Positions 14,201 to 27,400 of a stretch of 64,000 nucleotides of DNA are shown here, piece after piece. The position numbers and the translations under genes were made by a program. The stretch comes from Progne subis subis (Eukaryota > Chordata > Aves > Passeriformes > Hirundinidae), in contig JAKJHU010000030.1 of the NCBI GenBank assembly GCA_022316685.1, positions 19,428,893 through 19,492,892 on the forward strand, read 5' to 3'. The notes under the pieces were generated by a model that worked only from the letters and a program-made list of their open reading frames with translations, did not search any database and was not told where the DNA came from. Every line of letters begins with the position of its first letter. Within the stretch, counting starts at the first letter, position 1.

Positions 14201-15404
14201 TAACATCAATTTGACAATAAATATATGAAAACTCAATGGTTGGTTTAGAGAAGAAAGGAGCTCTTACCTGCTTCACCACTGTCACCGTGCCAGGTGCCAT
14301 GGTAACAACAGAAGCCACTGCAGTGGCATCGTGGGATTCCGAACCCAACTCAATGATCTGCTGCAGGATGTTCACAGCTGTTGGATCCAGTCTTTCACCT
14401 TATCAGAAAGACAGAAGCCATAAGATCATCACAGCAGAACAGTTCTGAGGCTAAGTGAATCCAAGAAGTACAGCCCTGACTCGCAGCACTGTTGGTACAA
14501 TTCAAAAAAGTTCAATAATGTGACACTTTAATAACAGATCTATGGCAGGGAAGTATTCACAAAATAAATTTGCCCAGGGAATACATGAATCAGCAAGTGA
14601 AGCCACACTGATCACTTTTATGCCTATTTGAAAGAGACCTAAAACCATACATTGAATAAAGAAACAACAGCCACAAGACATAACAGGAACTGCAAATTAG
14701 GAAGCTTCAAGACTTTACAAATCCAAACATTCCAGACATTGATCTTACACAGAACCTACTTGTACACTTATAACCATAACAGCCATTTGGTATTTTAGAA
14801 ACCTGTGTTTACCATCTGTCTGGTCCCCTGAAATACCCCTCAAACTAAATGAAGTAGTTCTATCACTAACCTGCAGAAGGGAAAGATTAATTGCATGGGA
14901 AAACTCATACTGATCATTTTATACACATTGGATCAGAACATGTCTGTCCTTCTTAAAAAATCCTCTGTTATGTGTAGCCCTGACAAAGGAAAAGGATGTT
15001 TACAAAAAATCCCAAACAAAACATCTACAATTGTACTCTCACTTCTCACAAGGTGTGAAAGACCTGAATGCAGAAAAATGTTTTTTGCTATGCAGGAATA
15101 CAAGTTTCTACCAATTGCCCACCATTCTTACATGCCCATTGTTAGCATGAAGGAGATATCAGACAGGGAAAGAAACTATCAGGGTCATGTAAAGCTGCCT
15201 TATATTTGCTTTAATCACTGTCAGAGATAGAAAAGAGATAGCAAATAGAAGAAATCTAATTTCCTAACTTAAACTCTTTCAAACTGAGATTGATACTGTG
15301 ATAGTAGTCTAGGTCAGACAATTTAATTTCAAATAGAAGGAAGGTATATTTTGTTATTTATGTAAGAACAAAGTATCTGAGTACTGAAAAAAGGTTTTCT
15401 TGCC

Positions 15405-15435
<31 letters not shown>

Positions 15436-18400
15436 CCTATAAAACTGCCTTTAGACAAGATACTACTGTTTTCATACTAAGAAGGAATATGCTGGAAGAG
15501 TATCTGAAGTTCGATGCTCTAAAAAGATTACTCAAAAAAACTATAGCCTCATGCTTAAAATAAAGACTGCTATGTACAGTACATTCCATGACAATATTTA
15601 TTTTATTCAAATGTATAGAAGTTTAAGAAAAGTTCTCAAGACGTTTTAATTTATTCAGAATTTCAACTCATTAAAATAACATATAGAAACTGGTAGCAAT
15701 GTAATTTAACTGCAACATACTTGGAAAATCCATAAAAACTGAGAGGTTTTGACATGTATCTGTATTGTGAACTATAAAGACCACAATGGTAAACAATTGT
15801 AAAATGTTGTCTTCTGATAATCAGGGCATTTATTTATATGTATTAAAAAACCGAACAACATAGAACACCTACTTTAGTTTCTGGTGTTTCAACACTCTCA
15901 GAAATCTGGGCTTTTTTTGTTTGTTTTTGTTTGTTTGTTTTTAAATTTCCCACTTAGCAGACATTATCTAATGCTACTCTTTTCCTCCTCAACCTGATAC
16001 AGAATAGCTCACTTAGTTTTGTGTACCATCAAAATTGAGATTGTTAGTGCTGTCTTGGGAACATGGTAAATGAGCTATCCCACCATGTCACTCCTGCAGT
16101 CTTGCTGACTACAGCCAGAGAGGGAGAAAAATAATACCCAGAGAATTGTCATTAGATACACACCATCTACTCTGCCAAAATAGCTAATTTCACAGTATAT
16201 TTAATAATATAGGCAGGAAATTCCACACAGCAAATAATAAAGTGCAAAACAGGCAGTGATAAGTATTAATGACTTCAGGATATAGAAATTCATAATGAAC
16301 TATAATTTCTCATTTATACTTAAAGAAAATATAATCCCCCAGAAGTAAGTAGTGGATGACTTTATTTCATAATTTTTAATAGGAGATCACAGAAGGTCAT
16401 ATATTGCCCAGTACAATCAAAAGAATTAGGTATTTTGGAAAAAAGGTGTACTTGTGTTCCAACCTAGAAAAAGGTCACTTACTGTTCTCAGAAGTGTATC
16501 TGAGGTTCTGTAATGCAGCCACAGCAGCCTGAGTGCCCTGAACATCTTCTCCAGCCTCTGTGATATGGACATACTGAGTGGATGCTTCTTCAGAAACTTC
16601 AGCAGTTAACTTGGAAACAGAACCCAGCCAAGGCATGAATAATCTCATTTCAGTGATTTAACAACAACAAGCAATGAGTTTAAACAACAAATACTGTAAC
16701 AAGAGCTATACTTGGTGAAATAGAATTCAAGAAGAGTATTAAATGGGAGACAGGATAATCATTCCATAAGGTTCTTCTAGATTCTACTTCAAAAGTTGTT
16801 TTAAGGATGCTAAGCTGCATGGTTATTTTAGAACTAGCAACAGATTTGCACTGTACCAGGGTTTATCAAAGACCTTTTGAGCAAAATGAACTTATAATGC
16901 AGATCTTTTGAAACCTCAGAAGCTTGAAAAAAAATTGGCATTTTGTTTCAGAAAAGTTATCCTTTCCATGTACTATGTGTTTTTTTTTCAAGACAAGCTG
17001 TCAGTATATATTTCTGCTCTGATGAGACTCTTTCTTTATAGCCACTTCTGCAACAGAGACATTCTAGCATCCAGGATGTCCCCTTATGTTTTCAGCTTTG
17101 GGCAGCAACAGGGAAAGTGCACAAAGAATCAATTGGAATATGAATACAAGACTCTAAAGGGCTACATTTTAAAATGCTTGTCCTGTCTTCTTTGAACAGC
17201 TGTCCAAATAGAATATACTCCAGTGTTCTTCAAGGACTTATCCTTCAGTGTATGGATACTCAATAACTGTTAGACAAGACCTGCAGGTCAGCTCTTCCAA
17301 ATCAGGCATTAGATTTGTGATGGGGGCCAGACTGAAACTCAGCAGAAGAGGCTTAAAACTGTAGGGGTCAGCCAGCTGCAGTTAACTCCTGGCTTTTTCC
17401 TCTCACTGGACTTTGAAATCAGCCTGCTCAGGCACTGGAAGACACTCTGCTGGCCAACCATAATTTTTTAATAAAAGTGTCTAAATCTATGGTTTTCACA
17501 TGGATTCTGCATCTCCAGGATTGAAGCTGAAAACATGGAACATATCACAGAAGACTTACTCTGTCTAACATTATCATTTGTTCAGCTGATCAATTAAAAA
17601 ATTCTGTTTCCAAGATTCTAGTCTTCTCTGGACCAAGACATAAGCTTTTTTCTGCAGCTTTGCTCATCTTGCAGTTAACACCAGTGAATATCCAGCATAT
17701 TACAAAATGCAGTAAGTTTTTCAATTTCACAGTTTTTTGCTAAAGCTTTCACCTTTTGCTGCAAATAGAGGACTAAAATCCTAAAATGCAAAAATAAGCA
17801 TTTACAAGGCTGTTAACCCTACCATATATTAAAATTTAACAGACATAGCAAGGCATGCATTCAAAGATAAGATCCCATGACCTTCTGATCTTATATAAAG
17901 TCAGAACCACATTTTTTTACACTTCTTATTTTTATCCTTACTTTTCTCTCCAGAATTTTAAAAAGTCTTAGGGTCAAAGCCATTGTTATTTTGCTTTACC
18001 TCCCATTTGGTCTCCCCATCATTCTCCACTAACTTCATTCCATGCTTGTTTTTAAGATGTCTGTTGAACTCCCATTTTGTACCGTACACAAAGCTGCAAA
18101 CAGGACACTTAATGCCACCTACAAGGAAACACAAGTAAATACTTTCAGTTATTTTCATATAAATTGTTTTTCAATGCAGTAACAACCTGTTTAATTTGAC
18201 CCTATCTCAATCAAGCCATGTAACTATAAAATGTTTTCCTTTAGCCATTTATCCAACATGAAATATATTAATATTTAACACACACATCACTGGCACACTT
18301 TATAATATTAAGCTACATTAATAATAATTTAATATTTAGTAATATTTTAAATGTGTCTTCTGTAAGACAGTTCTAGTTTTCTCAAGTTTCAAAATAAGCA

Positions 18401-21400
18401 CTTTTTCTTGGTGTTTTTTTTTTTACATTAGCAAAGTAAACTAGGAAGAGTTAACAATGTAATTTTCTCTTCACCCAAATATCTTTGCTCTTGAGTTTTA
18501 TACTAACATGCAAACAGTAAATAAAGTTTTCTGTCTAAAAAATTATGCACAGCATGAAGTTAGCACAATGTTTAATGTGTGAGTATGCAGCATTACAGGT
18601 AAAAAACTAAGCATGATGAAATCATAAGAATCCAATTTTTCATATGAGATTAAAGAACTTTTACTTCTTTTGCTTATGAAAGTTGTTTGGTCAAATATCA
18701 GATCTCATTTGCTCGTAATTATGCAAACAAGGATTTCTCTTTTTTCCTCTCTATTGACTAAAGAGAACAAGGATAACCTGCCTGTGATAAATTGTTGCAC
18801 TAGTGACCAGAACTCACTGTAACAACTCTAATGGCTGAGAAAGTGCCCTATGCCCCTGCAGGAACTGGGCTACCTCTGCAGGAACTGGGCTACCTCATGT
18901 CTGACTCCACATCATCGTGGGGCCAAACAGGATTCTCATCCATCATGTTCAAAGGCATCAAACAAACTCACAAAAGGTGGTTATAAGCCAAGACCTAGTT
19001 GCACAGTACTTTATGAACAAAGTGATTAGAAAAGACATCCCATTTTACATTAATGGAAAGCTACCATATGGTAACCAGGTGAAAAGAAACAAAGTTTTTG
19101 TTTTGATAAAACAGATACACCCAGTCTCTAGAGCATTTCACTGACACCCACGGCTATACTAACCCTCCTCTTTGCTAAGTTTTTATCAAACTTCACTGTT
19201 AGAGCAGATGCTCAATTCCACCTCTAAGCAAAACTGAAGCAGTTTTACTAATGGAAACTCAAAAAGTTCAGATTAGACTATATTAGATTAGATAATATTA
19301 TCAGTTACAGAAAATGAAATTACACATTAATTTCACACCAATCTGTAATATTAGGGAAAACACATTGCTGTGAAACAGTGAACACTTTTCTACATTACTT
19401 TAATATCAAAACTATTATAACAACACACCAGGTAAATTAAATCTGTAACTTTTGTCATTATGACTTTAATTAAGAAACAAGCAATAGAAGCATAGAATTC
19501 AACAGGTAATATGTAACTCCATATCAGTGACTTGATATGGAAGCTCAGAAAAATTAATTTCTAAATAATTCTTTAGAATAATAGGTAACATACAGAGAAA
19601 GTCAACTAATTACACACCAATAGTGCTTTCAATAACAAAACTGATGTTTGTAACAAAATACTGCAGGCAGATTTTACATAGCTCCACAACTTTCTTCAAT
19701 TGACATGTGCTCTTTTTTATTTATTGGCCTAAAATCTCCACAAGACAGTTCTCATTTTTATATAAAGACAGCAGGTGATGACAGCTGTGAACCAGAACAC
19801 TGAGGCCACAACTGGATCCTCATGTATGGCTTGCACAAGTAGCTGCACAAACAAAAATGAAAATCTGTCTCTCAGACACGTAAACAAAATGTTTATGGAT
19901 GGGAGGGAGTATCAGTGGGGAGAAAAGAAATGAATCTGGGAAAAATTGTATGCGACTTGCCCAGCACAAAGCAAATGAAAATAAAAATAAGCCATCAAAT
20001 GAGCACACAGACAGGGCCTTGCAGGAAAACTAGTGGGTAGTGCATACTACTCTTGCCCACTTTGCAGAATATATCAAATTCTTATGCTGTTTATTTTTCT
20101 TTATTACTTCACAATACTAAAATAAATGTCAGATCATAGACTTCTACTTAAAGAAATACACACACACACCTTGCAAAATCCCAAGCATTTCTCTGACCCT
20201 GGGTGATTCCAATTTCTACCACAAGCCCAGAAATTAAATACTGCTGTCTATCCTTGGCAATGCAGTTGCTCCAATGAAAGCAGTCCCTCTTCTGTGAATC
20301 ATTCATTTATTTATAAGCTCATTCTAGGAATCCTGAGCACAGTCCAGCAGTCTACATGCATATAAATATTTTCAATTAAATTTATTTGTGCATGCAATGC
20401 AGTCAAAAGTCAACCAAGAGTAGAGATGAGCAAGTGTGAGGCAATTCACTGTGGGCTCAGTGGGTAACTTAGAACAAGCAGAATACAATACAAATAGATA
20501 CAGACAGCTTTTATTAGATATTAATCTTTGTTACTTTCTCCTCTCAATTTCTTTTCAAGCCTTTTTGCTTGCTGGTACTCTCACCTTTCCTTTTCATCTA
20601 TAGTTCCTTTGTTTCAAAGGATTTGTTTAATATCAGGCCTGAAGGGTCTTCTTTCTTTATATTAATATATCAATAATTTTCCAAAACTGCTTTTCAGATC
20701 TATGAATAGAGTAAATTGAAACTAAACAGAAGCCAGTCAGACAGTAAGGTGCAACTTCTGGCCCAAGCAGCTCAGAAACACACAGAATCATCCAAAGATT
20801 TGGGTTGGAAGGGATGTTAAAGATCATCTTGTCCCAAACCCCCTGCCAATTGGCAGGGACACCTTCCACTAGCCCAGGTTGCTCAGGGCCCCATCCAACC
20901 TGGCCTTGAACGTGGACCATCCCTCCCAGGCATGGGGCATCTACAATTTATCTGGGTAACTTTTTCAAGTACCTCACAGTAAAGAATTTCTTCCTAACAA
21001 TTATTAACTTGTATAAAACCCAGGTGTCATACATGACAAATATGACTTACTTGTCATACTGCATAATGTGTCCACAATAATCTGTTTGTGCTGTGTGAAC
21101 CAAATACAGAAGAAATTCTGATTTCCAAATCAGGAAAACTTTTTTTAACTTCAATAGGAATCTTGTTTATCACTTCCAAATGCAAATGTCTCTCACAAGG
21201 AACAATTCTTTGCCCAGTGAGATACCAAAACACTGAGAAAAAAAAGAACAATGTTTCTACAGCATGATAAGGAATCTCTGGTCTTGTCTGGAGCCCAGGT
21301 GCAAGATCCATCTGATGCATCACAGAACAGGAAATTGAGCTGAAAAAGGAAACTACATGTGGGAAAATTACACCTATTAATACAGCTTTCTTCATTACAG

Positions 21401-24400
21401 AGCTCTGAGACACTGATTTCACAGCTCCTACATGGATTTGATGCCTCATTACTACTCTAAAATGCCTGACTTTTCCACAGGTCAATGTGGAAAATAGGCA
21501 CAGCACTGCTGTCAGCACAGGAAATATAAATGCTGTGTAAGGAGAAGAAGAAAAAGGATGCAAAGTCAAAGACAGAAAGAACAGAATAGGCAGTTTCAGT
21601 TGTAAGGGACTGACAAGGACCACCTAGTCCAACTGCCTGACCAATTCAGGGATAACCAAAATTAAAGCTGTTGTTAAGGGCATTGCCCAAATGCCCCTTA
21701 AACACTGACAGCCTTCAGCCATTGATTCCCTCTCTGGGAAGCCTGTTCCACTGTTTGACCACCCTCTCAATAAGAAATGCTTCCTAATGCCCAGTTTAAG
21801 CCCCCCAGGCACAGTTTTGAACTATTCCAGCATGGTCTATCACTGGATGCTAAGGAAGAAGAACTCAGCACCTCCCTCTCTCCCGCCCTCCTCAAGAAGC
21901 TGTGATAGAGCAATGAGGTTGCCCCTCAGCCTCCTCCAAACCAGACAAGCCCAGAGCCCTCAGGTGCTCCCCACAGGATTTGACTTCCAGCCTCGTCACC
22001 ATCTGTATCCACTCTCTGGATACAGTCATGAGCTTTCACATCCCTGCCTGGTGGGTCCCAGCCCTGCACTCAGGGCTCCAACTCTCAGCACAGCAGGATA
22101 ATCCTCTCTTTTTGCTGCTGGTCATGCTGTGTTTAACGCATCCCAGGATGGGATTTGCCCTCTGGGCTGCCAGGGCTCACTGCTGTCTCCTGGAGAGCTG
22201 CTGCCAACCAGATCCCTGTCTGCAGGGCTGATCTCCCCACTTAGACTAATGCTAGGTATTACTCCATCCCAGGGGCAGAGGCTGACATTTGAGCTTGTAA
22301 AATTACATCCTGTCCAATGTTTCAATGTGGTGGGAAAAGGATAGCCACCACAGAAAGAAGTTAAACACTATTCTTTCTCTTCTCACTCCAATGTCTCCAT
22401 TTAAAAGCTACTCTTGCATGTCTACTGTTCTTTTGTTTCAATGGAAAATAATTATTTTCAGAACTGCATTTATCTGGCTCCCAAAGGGGAAGGAAAGCCT
22501 AATCAGTGTAAGATTAATTTTCTTTGTTCCAAACATTGCAAGTATGATCCCTAATTTATACTAGGAGAATTCATTCTCTCATGTCTATTCCTAAGAGTGG
22601 CTACAGACAAGTAATTCCTTGCAGTGCTCAGATATTTGGAAAGTTAAACAAAGCTCCCCACAGTGAGGAGTTCTTCCGTCATCTGGTTGACTACAAAATA
22701 GAGGCTCTGTGTACTGACCAAGCAAATATTACTTCCTTAAAACAACTACAGGTTCCCCATGGACTTGTACTGTCTGAGAAAATAACCATAAAATGATACT
22801 ATATATTCCTACCCTCTTACAGATATTTACTTTTAAAATTGAGGGGTTTTAGGTTTTTTTGACAAAAGGAAACAAAGAAATGTTACATAAAACCAACACA
22901 GACTCGCATTACTTATTGTAGTAATACATTTTCCCCTTATAGAGCAAGTTAAAAGAGAGTCTCAGATTGAGTTATCTTTCTCTGTGTCATGATTTCAGTA
23001 TTTTAATAAGGATTAATGCCTTCAATAGATAAATGTTATGTGTTAGATTAATGATTTGGAAATAGCATTTAGAAATAATGTAACCTTAGTAGAATTACAT
23101 TTAATTCATTCTAATACAACAGCATTATTTTGGTCTCTATTCCTCTTCAACAAAATCAGAAACTGAAGATTGCAAAAGATGAAATTGTTGGTAGTTTCTA
23201 TTAAAAAATCAAAATTATGAGTAACAAAGAAGGAAACTTAATTTTACCAAGAATTATTTTCCACACAATTTAATATTTAATCTGGCTTTCTCCTCTTCTT
23301 GCTCAATATTGCTCACACCAGGCACTAAAACAGAAGTTTTACACCCAAAACCATACTTGACTGTATAAATTAGTTGTTTGCTTTGATTCATCTACCCAGT
23401 AACAGCAAAACTACTAATGGGAGTCAGACAAATCTTAAATTAGACTGTAAAGATATCTGTCATACTTCTTATAAACTCTTGGCTTACTTACACAGACAAG
23501 GTGTGCTTCCTTTGCTCATAAACAAGATTCTGAGCATAAAGAAACAACTGTTTTACCTGTATTCTCTTTTCTCTCCAGATTTTTCTGGTGGGGGAATAAT
23601 TTGCTGCCATTTACTCTTCAGTCTCTTTCCTTATGTTTGCTCAACCTTACCTCAAGTTCAACCTTGCAGAATTGTCACAGAAATTTATCATTCATTTCAA
23701 CATACAGTGATACTTGACTTACAAAAAGAGACAGGTGTAAATGACAAATGTATGCAACAACAAATAGCACAGGCAAGGTCAAACAAAACTTTGCTTCCCA
23801 CACCCTTAAAAACCAAGAATAAAGGACACTGAATGAAGGGTAAAAGCTGGTCATTCCAGAATTACTAAAGACTAATAATGATTTATCATATAACACCCAA
23901 TAAACTGAAGTGCATGTACTGCACAAAAGTTTGTCTACACACCAAGTTTGCTTCAGAAAAAAAACCCCAAAAACCAACAAATCTTATACGGTGGAGATGT
24001 ACCTTGTTGAATAAGAGCTTCAGGTGCAGGCTCCCCAGACCCTGCATTGACATACTCTTCATTAGGATGCTTCCTGTTGTAATGCCTCTTCAGGGAACCA
24101 GATATATTGCAGGAATAGTGGCAATGTGCACAGCGGAAGGGCTGGGAGCAAAAAGGAAAATGTTGGACTGTAGTTCCTCACCTCTTCAGGATACAGGTCT
24201 AAGCTGCAATGTTTTGATCCCAAGAAACTATGTTCATTTCTGGGTTGGGTATCTTCAAGGAAACCCTCAAAAATTCAAAATAAATTGAAGTTGTAACTAA
24301 ACATTACCTAAATTTGGTACTTTTATGTGCAAGACAACAAGTATTCTCACTATTATAAGATTATTACCCAGTTTTTGTAATTCAGTAAATTGTGTTTTTT

Positions 24401-27400
24401 CATAATTGATGATAAAGGGTCTGACCACATGGAGACTCTACTATGAAGTGACTCAACTGCTGTGAGCTTTGGTCTGAAAAAGGGCAGCAAGACAACTAAA
24501 TAACCGAAAGTACAACATGATTGTACAGCCAATCTAATTCAACAGGTTTCAATTATTTTCTGTCTTTTCCTTTCCCTTTTCCCTTTTCTTTCACCCTTCC
24601 CAGACATTTGCATTTCCCTGACCATTTGGTGAGCTGATTTTGGCAACTAAATTCATTAAATTTTTAAGAACACGTCTCTCTTCAACTGACAGAGAGACAG
24701 ATTCCTAAAGAAAAAAAATAGGAAAACAAACATTTGAGCTTAAAGTTAACCTTTGATAATACCTTTCTGACTGGGATATATCACAGTTATAGGAAGTTTG
24801 ACACAACCATTAGGTCCTGTAAAAGCATGCAGATGTTGACCTAAGTCCTCAGGGAAAAGTCAAATACCTCAGAATACAATGGAAAATGTTTCATGCACAG
24901 CAGCCCCACCTAAAGCTCCTCAGCAGAAAATGGTTGGTACAAAAATATTCATCTAGGGAGCTGAATTTAAAGCAGGGAAATGTCTGCAGTCAGGGTACAT
25001 TGATTAGAACACTCTCCTAAGCTCATTGCTCATGATCCGCCTTCAGGCTCCAAACGGCAAAAATAAGGAAGAAAAGCGATGTTCAGACTCCCTTAACCTT
25101 ATGCTTCAGAGGGCACTGTAATATTCAGCTACTCAATATTTCAGAGATGCATACTCTCTTTCTATAGCTGAAACTGTCATGTTTTAAAGAAAATAATCCA
25201 GACAGACTGCTGTGCTCTTATAGCACTCACATGTGCAAGTCATGCATGTTAACTGCTATTGGATAGCAGGACTGCAAACTCATGGAGCTGGGAAATATGA
25301 TGGATTAAAGGATCGTTAGGTCATATAAGTAGTGACATTTCTCTGAGTCTGATAAGCATGCAAACAACTGTCCTAGGAGGAGGCAAACATTTTTTGAACT
25401 CCTTTCAACAAATACTCCTGATTGATCTAATCCAGTGTTCAGTTCTCTTGACAATGTCTTGAATTGTTGGATTTATGTGTAGGCAGATCCCAAACTCAGA
25501 ACCAGCTACATTTCAAGACCTGCACTGTGAGTACATGCATCACTTTATCCATCAAAAAATGAAAATTATGTATTTTCATTTACAAAAAAAAAAAACTTTA
25601 AAAAAATGTAGGTCTGGAGTAAAACCACATACTTAAGACAGAAAAATAATTTGTTCAAAATGTATCATCTCTTTAGATTACTTCTGTTGTTTTCCAAAAC
25701 TTAAACAATCATTGAAAAGCCTGCTTGCCTTGCTGCTTTATTGTACTTGTTAAGGATGCCTGCAGTGTACTCCTTATAGAAGTAAAATGATCTGTTAGAT
25801 AATTAAAGATGTTACATATGAAAATAGTATGATGTTTTCAATAAGAAATATGCTCACTGTTAAGAAAAAGCCTCACATTAAAATGAACATTTTCATAAAT
25901 AAAACATACTGTCTTTTCTGGAAAAGGAACCAGTATAATTCCTATTTACTAGTATTTACTATAATATTTCACAATACATTACATTAGGACCTATCACATT
26001 GAGAAACAATGTGAAATTTAGAAATAAAAACATACTACCATGTATTAAAATAATCTGTATCTCTACCCTAAATACTCCATAAAAACTATAACAATTTTCA
26101 AAACTCTTTCCAATGCATGTTTCAGATAAATGGGGTGCTTTAAAATTAATTCTCTTCAATTTTCTTCAAGTATATGAACTCATCTACAGTACAAGAGACT
26201 GGCAAATTTCAGGGAAAATTAAGGTGGGCAATGAACAGTGATATAGGAGATTTGCTTTCATACCTCCTTAGGACATTTTAAGGTACTTATTAGATTCACA
26301 CTCTCAAGTACTGACAATGAAACCCAAGACATTTGTTTCATATTGCAACATACAGATATTTTGTCAAGTAAAACTACTGATTAAAAACTGGTCATGAACA
26401 AAATAACCCTACCTCAAAAGTCTGAATATAAAGTCAAAATTTCCAAAATATTAAAATGTTTATATACAGTTAATTGTCATCAAACAAGAAAATATGCCCA
26501 TTTTAATACTGTTATCTAAAGTTCTGTGTATTTCCTAATAACTTTAAGCATGATTTATATGTTTTCGTACCTTGAAAGAGACGTGTTGTTCCATATGACG
26601 TAGGAGCTGTGGTTTCTGGGCAGCTGTATAGTCACACACTGTGCATTTAAACTGCTTTCCTGAAATGGGAATAGGAAATGGAATAATTTTTTCTATTTAA
26701 GTTCAGAAAACTACTGATTCTATTTCCTCATAAAGATAAATTCCAAAATGCTAAGAATGAAAAATACAAGAAGACTGGCACTTGTTCTACAAAATTTCGG
26801 TTAAATAGAGCTAAGAGCAGAATAAGGGAAGAAAAAAGGCTTGAGTGCAATCTTTAAATTATAAACATTAAATGCTCAGGATTCTCCTGGGATAGTCATT
26901 TGGGAAAGAAGAAAATCAATTGTTTGGAAATCCATTATTTACAACTGCAGGCACAGCTACTTTGCTATTTGTAAAGCACACTTAGAAATCCTTAAAACAC
27001 CGATGTTTGATCATGTTCACATGGGTTTTCCCAAGCACTGAATTACTGCGATTCAAATACATTTTCCCCTCAAAGCAGTCTCTCTCACTAAACTGTTTTC
27101 TCCCTTATGATTTAAATGAACACAATTTCCTTCCTTTTATTCTCTCGGTTTCACACTGTCTTTCTCCTTATTTTGCCTTTAAGATCCTATCAGTCCTGCT
27201 ACCTCCAGCCAAATTACAAGGTGCATTAAATAGAGTAGGACTTCATTCCTGAATTAAATGTGCACAGCTGGCAAATTGTATTTGACTGATGTGGAATAAG
27301 GATATGCTAAAAAGTACTCCCAAAGTAAAAGAACCAAAAGGTAAAGTAGAGGCAGAATAGATAATATTCTGTATTATCACGAAGAGATGGGGTTTCTTTA

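Larger units (their letters stand above)
2211..14267 (-). other. ZFAT intron between exons 13 and 14
   Basis: A 12.1-kb intron. It holds a CR1 piece at 3098-3205, a CR1 piece at 4131-4450 followed by a 26-base A run, a complete LTR at 6738-7390, a C-rich tract at 9385-9420, a GC-rich unexplained patch at about 10440-10720, an A-rich CAAA-like tract at 11101-11205, an AAC repeat at 11865-11890 and a TA/CA-rich stretch at about 13985-14130. The remainder shows no recognisable gene. Confidence 0.85.
18119..24002 (-). other. ZFAT intron between exons 10 and 11
   Basis: A 5.9-kb intron with a 20-bp tandem duplication at 18856-18895, a CR1 piece at 20776-21000 and a long CR1 piece at 21593-22330. 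Long open frames at 21054-21623 (minus) and 23374-23832 (plus) carry no recognisable domain. The rest is plain AT-rich intron. Confidence 0.82.

Noticed and set aside
21054..21623. 189-codon open frame on the minus strand
   Set aside because: Hydrophobic-rich, with no recognisable domain, no fit to a splice model, and its 5' end runs into a CR1 copy. Taken as chance.
23374..23832. 152-codon open frame on the plus strand
   Set aside because: No domain and no codon-like pattern. It lies antisense in the intron before ZFAT exon 10.
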